Source of the DNA: Anisus vortex | Taxonomy: Eukaryota > Mollusca > Gastropoda > Planorbidae | NCBI GenBank assembly: GCA_949126835.1 | Contig: OX421506.1 | Location: 26,387,801 to 26,451,800, forward strand | Direction of reading: 5' to 3' | DNA length: 64,000 nucleotides | The notes under the pieces: model-generated | Told to the model about the DNA's origin: nothing | Database searches by the model: none | What the model saw: the letters and a program-made list of their open reading frames with translations, nothing else | Shown here: piece by piece, positions 54,841 to 64,000 of the stretch | Layout: each line of letters begins with the position of its first letter | Position numbering within the stretch: the first letter of the stretch is position 1 | Made by a program: the position numbers and the translations under genes

Positions 54841-56109
54841 TTTAAATAATTCCTTGTCTTTCTGTCTCTCTCTCTCTCTCTATCTTCTTTAACTCTTTCT
54901 ATGTCTTCATGTCTCTATATATTTGCGCCAACTCTTTCCGTCTCTTTCCAATCAGATGCACACACTTTTCTAGTTCTCTGGGCCAGGTGTTCTTGGGTCT
55001 TCCGCTTTGTCTTGAATCCCCGAGGATTCCATACAAGATTTGCTGTCGGTTATCTCAAGCTATGTCCTATGCACTTCCATCTTTTTTATTTATATTTGAT
55101 ATCACTGCAGTAGGCCTACTTATTATTGTTTACATGTTGCGCTCATTATGACCATTTTCCTAATTCAGGCGCATACATTATGTTTAGTTCTTCACTAGTT
55201 TGTGGATATTTTAAACCTCTAGTTGATTTTCGTGGAATTCGGGCAAACGTTTCTTTAAACGCTTTCCATGCGATGTTAGACTTTAAAAAAAAAATGTATT
55301 TTGAGAAGAGAGAGAAAGAAAAAGGGGCCCATACTAAATTGTCAGCGCATGTCTGTCAGTTCTCCATGTCACGTGGTGTCCAAAGCCCTCGTGACGTCCT
55401 CGGCTTCTTCTTTCTGCCCTCTCGCCTCGCATGACATAGTTTTTGTTGTTGTTGTTGTTGATGATGATGATGTTGATGTTATTCCAAGCCGGCAAGGAAG
55501 AAATAATGAAGGTTGACATGCGGCACGCCATGCTTCCGTCATCCGATGTGGCGCGGCCCCTTGGGGTGAAAACACAAAGAGAAAAAGCGGTTGCAATGCT
55601 TGTCAGAAGGGCGCGTTCAGGGCCCCCAATTGAAAACAGTTTCAAAAGATATCAAATTTCTGCAGATGTTGTCATGAAATGTTTTAGACTTTTAAACTAC
55701 TGCATCTACCACAGCCCGCCCACCCCCCTCCCCTCCATCCAGCAAGGGAATCACCCTGTTCCAATTTGTCACAAGAATCCATCCATATTGTCAATACAAC
55801 TATAAGTAGAAAAGCCTTTTTTTTTTTCTGAGACATACTCTTAGGTGTAATTAGAATTACTTTTACATATAACTTTTGAACTGCTTGTAAAAATACTATT
55901 TAAAATGCTTACTTTCTGAAATACTTTTTAAAATACTTTTCTTTAGAAACACATTTACAAATACTATAAGATATAGTCTACTGTTTTAAATGCTCTTAGA
56001 AATACTTATCGAAATATTTTTTTTAGAAATACATTTTATAGAAACACTTTTATTTTAGAAATACTATTTAAAATACTTTTTTAAAGTATTAACTATTTTA
56101 ACATGTAGA
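54841..56109. other. Unassigned stretch
   Basis: A short TC run near 54861-54882, a (GTT)n/(GAT)n patch at 55446-55475, and a degenerate AAATACTTTT repeat at about 55850-56100. Several short open frames occur around 55300-55800, without recognised domains. Confidence 0.4.
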
Positions 56110-56595
56110 TCTATATAAAGTAGACTGTGTGTGTGTTCAACCAATCGTATTAGTTAATTTAAATACACGTGACCTTAAGTGTCTCATATTATACTTTTGC
56201 GATTTCACTTTCGACTTGTGTCCTCGCTAGCTAAGTTGATAAAGTATCTGACTGCCATGCGGGCGACACGGGCTCGACTATCCAGCTAGTCTATACCTTT
56301 TTTTCTATAAAAAAAAAGTTTTATTTCAATTAAATATTGTTTTTAAAAAAAAGATTGTAAATCTACGAGCAACACTGGGCAATTTAGATTTTTGTTAAAT
56401 AAAAAGACTTGCCAATTTTTTTTACCAGATTACAATATTTACCATATTTTAAATTACTTTCCTAAAAGTCTTCATTTTTTTAAATTATTAGATTTATAGC
56501 TTTCTGTTTATTGTAGTTTATAAAATGTTAATCTGTAGTATTATTATCATACCTGTTTTATATTCTCCCGGGCAACGCCGGGCAATTCAGCTTGT
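56110..56595 (+). mobile_element. Helitron-like element H1, copy 2
   Basis: Begins TCTATATAAAG, followed by GTGTGTGTGTTCAACCAATC and CACGTGACCTTA as in 20579-20841. A tRNA-like module at 56226-56283 (TAGCTAAGTTGATAAAG A-box-like, GGGCTCGACTATCC B-box-like) follows. The 3' end has a CCCGGGCAACGCCGGG hairpin plus CAATTCAGCTTGT. A partial second terminus-like CAACACTGGGCAATTTAG is inside at about 56371-56388. The TC start, hairpin and T end suggest a Helitron; CTTG in place of CTRR is a weakness. Confidence 0.5.
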
Positions 56596-56898
56596 AGACT
56601 CCATTTCAATCAGAAGTCATGTCAGCAGACCTCAGTGCAGTTATTTTATCAAATGGCCGCTCAGTATAGCATTGTAGCGCCATTTAAAGTGGTTTTAGAG
56701 GTAACATCTGCAACTGTAATTGGGCACAAATAAATTATGTGATAGCCCTGATAGATGCGGTATAGCAAGATCATTATCATCGCTACACTATCCCATGTCA
56801 ATTAGTGGAAACCAAGATATTATGGTCTAATTTTACACACAGTTTCTAGTTTCGACTCTAGTGGTTTGTGCACGTTTTACGATTCAGGATTACTCGAA

Positions 56899-57197
56899 CC
56901 AAAGACTATAATAAAATGGACCGCTTGCTGTATTTTTAGAGCTTATTTGTTCTTTTTTTTCCTGCGCAGCCAATAACGCTGTCTTAAATGACTTACACGC
57001 ACCTTACGTGTGCCTCAAGGTTTCCGCTTTACACAACTTTTGATTTCAATTTTAATTTTTCATTGAGAAAATCATAGCGATTAAATAAAACTGAAGTGTA
57101 CAATACCAAAAGGGAATTGGGAATTCCAAAAAGAAGTCATTCGAGTCATCAAATAGCAGAAATACTAAAGCAAGCGGTCCATCTTATTATAGTCTTT
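56899..57197 (+). mobile_element. MITE M1, copy 4
   Basis: Left end CCAAAGACTATAATAAAATG and GGACCGCTTGCTGTA; right end AAGCAAGCGGTCCATCTTAT and TATAGTCTTTT. Its interior matches 48920-49220 with scattered changes. Confidence 0.75.
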
Positions 57198-58689
57198 TCT
57201 CTAACAGAACACGCTATCATCACGCTTTTTATTTCTATAGTTGTATTTGTTAAGTTTTCTTAATTTATACATTCCATAGCACAAACAAATATTGAAGTAT
57301 ATAGTAATTTGGCTGGCACTTACTAACGGTAAGTTAAAATATGTTTGATCATGTTTATTTGTGAAGACACGTTTGAAGTAAAAATATATATAGTTTACAT
57401 TTTTAAAAAATCACAGTAATAGTTTAAAGGGACTGCTTTCAACACGAGAGCAGCTTTTAACAGAGACGATGCGTTTAACACAACAGATCGCTTTCTGCAC
57501 ATGTGTGACTGGTCCGCATACATACATTATGTCGCCATCCCTGTCACATACACCTATACTTGTACGGGGAGTAGGCTTTTTGATGGGGTTGGAGGGGGGG
57601 GGCGCTGGCTGGATGATGTCGTCACGCAGGGTACTCATGTGGATGTATCTGCATGAGTAGGGGGGGGGGGGCGCCCGCCGCCGCGAGACGGCTAAATGAA
57701 CGGTGACTCAGTTACTAAGACCATCAAAAAATGGTCGTTCGACACCCAAAGGGGGTGCGACCCACAGATAATGCTGTCCTTGCTCTTGCAAATTCTGGCA
57801 CAAAACTGTTTCTCATTTCCGCTTCCACATCTTTCTGACAATCACGAGGCCGTTTTTCTCAAATTTTCTTAACAGACTTCCCACAGCCGTGTTATCATAA
57901 TCCAAAGGGCTTCTGCTGGTTCTGAACTACCATTACAATATTTTGAACATCCGGTGCTTTTCCGTGCAGTGCTGAGTCGATCTCACAACTTTTGTTATAT
58001 TAGCAGGTGCTGTACTCTTGGTTTTCCAACGGATTCATTCATTCATTACAAAAGCGACCCCCCCCCCCACACACACACACACAGACACACCCTAATTTGT
58101 GTTTCCGTCTTAAGTCTTCTTTTCGAAGCCCCCCTCCTCTTCCCCTCCCTTTAATCCCAGGACACCTCGGTGTCAGTCCCGCACGTGAGTCGTAACAAAA
58201 CTGGGAGCCAAAACTTCTTGTGTGGCAGGGCAGACCATTGACACGACGTCTGCAGTTTGCGGGGTTTTATGTGCAAGCGTCTGGACAAGATTACCGCCAA
58301 TTTTTTTGTTTCTCTTACAGCAAGACGTAATGTCAGTTGAGATTTTTAAAGTCTTAGTTTTTTTTTGTTGTTGTGTAGTTTTTTTTAGCGGTTCTATATT
58401 TGCATCATGGTAGCAAAGTAGGAGGGCAAGGGATGGGGGGGGGGGGGAGTTGGTGTGGGCGGATAAACCTGCCAAATGTTTTACTTTGACATAAAGGGTT
58501 ATCTTTCCTTAAAGTGTAGTGGGGGGGGGGGGGAGGGATAACTGTATTGAAGAGTTTTCTAGAGATGAGTGTCCTAGAGAATTTTTTTTTAAAGGCATGT
58601 GAGGTAAGCTAAGGAGGCGAAAGGGGGGTGAGGGGAGGGGGGTAATGGAAGGAGGCCGTTAACATATTCTGAAAAAGAGAAGAGAATTA
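57198..58689. other. Unassigned stretch with G runs
   Basis: Poly-G runs at about 57594-57602, 57661-57671, 58436-58447 and 58520-58532. Apart from the hAT fragment at 57716 nothing is recognised. Confidence 0.45.
57716..57771 (-). mobile_element. SPIN-like hAT arm fragment
   Basis: On the minus strand it reads CTGTGGGTCGCACCCCCTTT, then GTCGAACGACCATTTT, the left-arm order of the elements at 8461 and 24539. It is only about 55 bp and has no terminus. Confidence 0.55.
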
Positions 58690-59200
58690 AAGATAGAGTC
58701 AAAAAGAGTTGGAGAGAGAGAGAGAGAGAGAGGAAAGAGTGGCTGTAGAGAAATGTGGAGAAAAAGAAAGAAAGAGAAAGAAAGAGAAAGAAAAAGACAG
58801 GAAGTCAAAACAGACAGAGATGTGAGTTAGTAGAGCGAGAGAGAGAGTGAAGTATAGAGATACAGAGAGTCGAGATATGAGAGATACGCAGTGAGTAACA
58901 GAAAGAAAGGATGAGAGAGAGAGAGAGAGAGATAGAGAGAAAGTCAAATGAGATTGATAAAAGGATAACGAGAGAGAAAGAGAGAAAGAGAAAGTCTAGA
59001 GAGATGGTGAAAAGGAGAAGTAGGGATAGAGAAAAAGAATAAGAGAGACGCGGTGATAAAAAAATAGAGGAGATAGAGAAATAGAGATCAGATGAGCCAA
59101 TAAAGATACAGAGACAGGTGGGGAAGAGAGAGAGAGAAAGAGAGAGAGAGAAAGAGGAACTCGGGAGATATTGAGAGAAGAGAATCCCATTGAAAAAAAA
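58690..59200 (+). repeat. GA-rich simple repeat
   Basis: GAGAGAGA and GAAAGAGAAAG blocks with interruptions over about 500 bp. Confidence 0.85.
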
Positions 59201-59234
59201 ATAAGTCAATAGTGATGATATTCCTTCATCGGAA

Positions 59235-59492
59235 AATTGCCCAAATTGATCCAAAGAACCAGGGAAGCAGCGTTCACCAGTTTCTGTGGTCATGGCATAC
59301 TAGGGGATTGTGTGGCAAGCACAATCGCCATCCGCCTTTATTTACCCCTTCAGATACCCATCAAGGCTGGGTAGACTCAGGGACAACCTCCAGACCCCGG
59401 GAACTAGTCATAGCTCTTCACCAGGATTCGAACCAAGAACCTTCGGATTGTCAGTCGAACGCCCTGCCAGCTCGGCCACTATGTCCCAATGG
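59235..59492 (-). mobile_element. SINE Sn1, near full-length
   Basis: On the minus strand: ACATAGTGGCCGAGCTGGCA head (A-box-like), a TTGGTTCGAATCCTGGTGAA B-box, GGTCTGGAGGTTGTCCCTGA, CCACACAATCCCCTAGTATG and GATCAATTTGGGC. Confidence 0.8.
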
Positions 59493-60182
59493 AGAGGTAG
59501 GCGAGAGGAAACACCAATTGGGAAGTAGAGAGACAGGTAGAGAGAGGGTGTCAAGAGAGAGTAGAGAAAACCAAAATGAGAGAGAGGGGGGGGGGAGGGC
59601 ATGTAAGAGTTAAAAGAAAGAGTTTTTAAAAAAAGGTGCCTACGTAGAGTAACAGAGATAGCGAGATAGTTGCAGCCGAAGAGATTCTGATCAGCCTTGT
59701 ATGTGAAACTCAATGCCTTGCAACGACAGACTTTTCGTTCCATGCCTCTCTACCCTCGAAGATCTTGGGTAAAAGCTCGAGTGGTCCCGAGGATGGGTTT
59801 TCGGGTACAGGCGAGAGAGACACAGAGAAAGTCTTTTTGAGAGAATATCATTTTGTGCGCAGAGATAGAGAGAAGGTGATAAGCAAATGATTTGTTTTGA
59901 CATAATATGTAATGAATATAAGCATACAACTAAACGAAAGTGGGAAATAACTGAAGGTGACACTCAATGTAATGTTCATTCATGATGATATAGGGGGCAA
60001 GCGGCTTGGAACTGTGTTTGGGCTAGAGGTTTTGTTTACATAATAGTTTGTATTCCATTCATTATTTTGTCGTTTTTTTGTTTTGTTTTTTTTCTTTCAA
60101 TATTTCTGAAAAAATAATTTTAAAAAACATAGTAAATCGACATAGATATTTATCGTTGGGAGTGCAAACCATAGGAATTGGT

Positions 60183-60227
<45 letters not shown>

Positions 60228-61189
60228 TTAGAGTAAGAGTTAGTCATGAAAACGGACGCATAGACAAATTACAAATTACATATTTATATAGCGCTATAGG
60301 ACGTTTGCAATCACGTGACAAAAAGCACGTGATTTGTGTTTACTTTGTGTAATGGTGTACAAGTAACAATGGCCGCTGTATTAATACAGTTTTATATAGG
60401 CTCGAGCTTTTTTTAAATGATGTGTTGTGTTTTAAGTCTTATTAAGATTTAAGCTGTATTATGTATGTTAAATAAAATAGGCTATTTTATTATTATCATA
60501 GACATAGATCATAGACGATGTGAGCCTAATAGTTACTTGACTAGATAGCCTATTCACCAACACTATCACTTGACATCGTAGCTGCCCTTCTTAGACATTA
60601 GCCCATTAGCCTAGCCTACGAAACATTAAAAGTGTAGGCCTATAAAGTGAAATTGAAAGTGTAAATAGGTCTAGCCGGCCCTAGCCTAATCACATTAATC
60701 AATTAATCTACAGTACTACTATTTACCTCCTTTTTTTTTTAGTAGGATAGCCAATATTCATATGTAAATTTGGCATGATAAGAAACTTCACCATGTGCCA
60801 TATTTGTTCCTCAATTTACAAATGACGTCACTAAAAAACTTAATCTCCGCCCATTGCGAACGCTCTATTCATAACAACGTCTTCGAATGAGCTTTACATT
60901 TACCATATGTTATTTAAAAAAACGAAAAAGTGTGTTTTTAATTTTGTTTTAAAAATGTGTATATTGTCGACTTGTTTAATTGATTTCGGAAGTTCATTTC
61001 ACCAGAGAGAGGTGCTACGACGCTGTATAGGCGAGCTGCAAATGTTTCTCTCATTACGCTTGGTACCTTGAGCTGTAGATGGATTTTGTTTGAACGCAGT
61101 CCTCTTTTCTCTGATGTGTGTAGCTCGACCATGGATCTCATGTACTGGGAGATTGACCATGAAAGATTTTATAGAGCATAGTCAGAACT
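59493..61189. other. Unassigned stretch
   Basis: GA-rich to about 59600, a (GA)n tract at about 60186-60222, and two inverted CACGTG sites at 60314-60331. No gene recognised. Confidence 0.45.
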
Positions 61190-61553
61190 TTGACAGAGAG
61201 ACAGACAGACTGACAAAGAGAGAAATTGATAGTTAGATAGATCAATGGACAGACAAACAGACGATTAGAAAAACAGATAGATAGAACTAAGAAAGCTAGA
61301 CACATAGACAGGTAGATAAAAGGCAAGATAGTAAGACATAATATAGACTGGAAGACAAATAAATAGTTTAATAGATATATATAGAGAGAGAGATAGTAAG
61401 ATGATAAATAGAACAGATAAATAAATAGATAAATGATAGATAGATGAATGCTAGATATACAGATAGACACAAAGATAGATTGATATATAGATAGATTTAT
61501 AGATAGATTTACAAAACGATAGCTCGAAAGAAAGGGAAAAAAGTAAGATAGAT

Positions 61554-61611
<58 letters not shown>

Positions 61612-61650
61612 CAGAAAGACAGACAGATAAATAGATTAGATACATAGACA
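61190..61650 (+). repeat. GATA-type microsatellite, partly degenerate
   Basis: Degenerate GATA/GACA sequence with a clean (GATA)n at about 61550-61610. Confidence 0.85.
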
Positions 61651-61927
61651 GACATATAATTTAAACGCCTATTCCCTCTGCTCATGCTTAACTGATCCAC
61701 CCCTCAAACGCCCCTTACCTTTTCAGCTTCATTTTTTCTCCTGTGCGTGTTGTTGTTTTTTAAACTGACCTGCTCGAGTTGTCTTCCCTTTGCGCCGTCG
61801 AGTGTCAGTGCCAAAAGATGGGTCGTTTGTTTCATCCGCAATGACGCAATGAAAGATGTCCAGACTGCAACGAAACTATATATCCCAGTCTGTCTACATT
61901 TCTCATTCTCTCCCTCTTACTTTCTGC

Positions 61928-61992
61928 CTCCCTCCCTCCCTCCCTCCCTCCCTCCCTCCCTCCCTCCCTCCCTCCCTCTCTCTCTCTCTCTC
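61928..61992 (+). repeat. (CCCT)n and (TC)n microsatellite
   Basis: Twelve or more CCCT units followed by TCTCTC. Confidence 0.9.
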
Positions 61993-63110
61993 TTACGTAA
62001 TAGGTACGTCCGTCGTTTCTTCATTTTCTTGTCTTTATCTGACACGGTGAAAATTCTAACGTTGGCTTCGCTAAGGCTTTTCAATTTCGTTCACAAATGT
62101 TTTTATTAGTCGAGTCAAGTACGATAACTTGTGCTCATTTCATGAGCATTTTAATTTCTCTATTGGTCTCCCAATTATCGTCTTTGAGAAGCTAATATGT
62201 GGTAATTGTCTACTCTTGCAATGCAGAAAAAGGTGTTTATTATGTTTGTTCTTTAAACATCTGAATATCTATCCAGTCACATATCTGTCTATGTAACAAT
62301 ACTATCATTGCTTTATCTATCCATATATTATTATCTTTGTCTATCTGGTTATCCATCTGTGGCGTTTTGGGACAAGATTAACACCACACGAACTAAGAAA
62401 GGTTTTAAATGTAATCCGCTCTTATAAGATACTATAATCATCTCATGTGTACGTACAAACCACTGACACTATGTGCCACTATTGAATGTCTGATTGGAGT
62501 AAGAATGTGTCTTTCCTTTCTATCTCCATAATATTTAAGATAAAAGTATTTAGCTTGCATTGAATTTTATTTACATATATGTATACGTTCTGCATGCTTA
62601 TCAGTATATTACTTATTGTTATACGATTAGTCATTGCTATTAGTTCCCATTCATGTATATTACAAATGTTGTAGCACGTGTGTGTGTTCCTTCCCCCTCC
62701 CCGCCCCATGCCCTTGGAACAAGGCCAGGGTCATACCTGACGCAACCAAGCTAAGCCCCCCCCCCCACCCCACAGTCTCTTCGACCAGATCACAGGAAAT
62801 TCACATCTCGATGACGGTTCTTCCCCTGGTCAGAGAATTGGGAACTTGAAATCTTTGATGCAGGACCCCGACGGACAAGAGAGAAAACTCTGACCAACAA
62901 CACAGGGCCTTCGAAGTTTCCCTACCGCCGCGTCTTCCTCCCCCCCCCCCGCACCCCTCCCCACTACCGTTTGGTACTTATTTTCACATGCCAATCAATC
63001 AAATGTTGAATTGAAGAGACATGTTGACCAATCGGATACGCTATCTACTGGTCAATCTTACCCTTGCCCCTCCCCACTCATTACAATCACGTGGGGAGTT
63101 GCAACCTAAC
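61993..63110. other. Unassigned stretch
   Basis: Contains C runs near 62757-62766 and 62939-62950. No gene recognised. Confidence 0.45.
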
Positions 63111-64000
63111 TTGTTGTTTAACATGTAATGTAAATGTAAGTTAGTTTTAGGGCAGTCAGTCTCGAGGGTTGGATGCCCCGAGCTCCAATAGCACCAAGCG
63201 GTGCTATAGTCTGTTGTAGAGTCCTTGTTAGGACTATCTGCTACATATAGTTTAAGCCTATGATTAAATGTACACTCTTTATCACTTGTATTTGGATTGT
63301 ATGAATTATGTGCTCAGGTCATCAATGATTGAATACGGACTTTCACGTGAATAAAATATTCGTTGTTACAATACGCCTTGCTTATCGATTGATAGAATAC
63401 CTGTTTGTGTGACGTCCAGTGACAGTGTCAATTAGTCAACAGTTTAACTCAACCTACGTATTAACGAGCCAAAACGAAACCTGGATATAAATTTGTCTTA
63501 GAATCACCTAGGAATCATCTGCACTTCGGGACCACATACCACCTAGAAAACCTGCCTAAATCACCCCTCCCCATCACCCTGTGTACCTGCTGAGTTATCC
63601 ACTAAGTCTGCACTGATAGCCTAGGCTAATTGCAGGCTCGGTGACAGAATCTTAGACCAGCACGCCACACCTGTGGGCTCGTGCCGGAATTAGTTTCGCT
63701 TGACGTACATGGATAAGTACTCACGCTCAACATTGAACTCTGTGCTATGATATTCTTCACGTGATGAAAGACTGGGGGCTTAAGGTTTCATCAGGTGAGC
63801 GAACTGTGTTATTTGACTCCACTGCAAACACTCATCTATCATCGTAGAATTATACGTCAACTCTTGTTTCTGCCAATGCTATACGCTTGAAATATATCGC
63901 CTTGCCTGTTCGGATTATTTGCTGTATTACGTTTATTTGTCGGCTTCACGCCACAATAACAAAATCGCCACTCGTGTTTGGATAAGCTGCTGTCAAATGT
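63111..64000 (+). other. Unassigned moderate-GC block, possible LTR
   Basis: This block has more balanced composition than its surroundings and no microsatellites. It begins near TGTTGTTTAACATG and carries AATAAA at about 63351. A long terminal repeat of an element continuing beyond the window would look like this, but no paired repeat or primer-binding site can be shown here. It could equally be unique sequence or an untranslated exon. Confidence 0.2.

Noticed and set aside
56226..56283. Functional tRNA gene in the Helitron-like element
   Set aside because: A- and B-box-like words are present, but the cloverleaf is incomplete and the same module is in a second, diverged repeat copy.

Overview
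This is a non-coding, repeat-saturated stretch of a eukaryotic nuclear genome, most likely from a mollusc and probably a gastropod. That inference rests on long GATA/TATC tracts, abundant tRNA-derived SINEs, many non-autonomous DNA transposons, RNase H-bearing LINEs, and a hAT family that resembles SPIN elements known from a pond snail. No host gene with a convincing exon structure was found, and no rRNA, functional tRNA, CRISPR array or operon. Nearly all open frames of useful length are either transposon genes or artefacts of tandem repeats whose period is a multiple of 3, or whose unit lacks stop codons.

The best-preserved genes belong to one full-length non-LTR retrotransposon on the minus strand (43463-48900). 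It has a 12-bp target-site duplication, an ORF1 with three CCHC knuckles, and an ORF2 with endonuclease, reverse transcriptase and RNase H. ORF2 is one frame broken by only two TAA codons. Other protein traces are a LINE RT C-terminal fragment (32777-33430) and the N-terminal end of a KRBA2-like integrase protein (5361-5690). The latter sits inside a 1.58-kb element with TGTTACGG...CCGTAACA ends (4486-6066), which fits a decayed Ginger-type transposon.

DNA transposons dominate the rest. Several hAT-type elements keep 8-bp target duplications: 8697-8910, 17758-18640, 24539-25749 and 29307-30426, plus a less perfect one at 52029-53787. Two copies of one SPIN-like hAT (8461-10165 and 24539-25749) carry the same nested small hAT; one of them also holds a third nested element and a 33-bp minisatellite grown to about 17 copies. 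Three copies of an 80-81 bp TTAA-bounded mini-element (6411, 15007, 41273) look like extremely short piggyBac-type MITEs. A MITE with ~30-bp terminal inverted repeats occurs four times, a Helitron-like family with a tRNA-like module twice, and a tRNA-derived SINE about thirteen times.

Simple repeats fill much of the rest: GATA/TATC tracts (4.4, 6.1, 17.5, 26, 28.7, 34.6, 40.3, 61.2 kb), GA/TC tracts (3, 15.4, 22.2, 39.8, 40.8, 58.7 kb), many poly-G runs, and minisatellites at 9.5, 11.5, 12.5, 26.2, 28.0, 36.2, 42.3 and 51.2 kb. At 36.2-36.9 kb a 47-bp minisatellite is interrupted by two segments copied from elsewhere, one clearly derived from 38.2 kb. I see no new multi-gene system; the novelty is in how these elements nest and exchange parts. 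All family names come from recall of motifs, without database searches.
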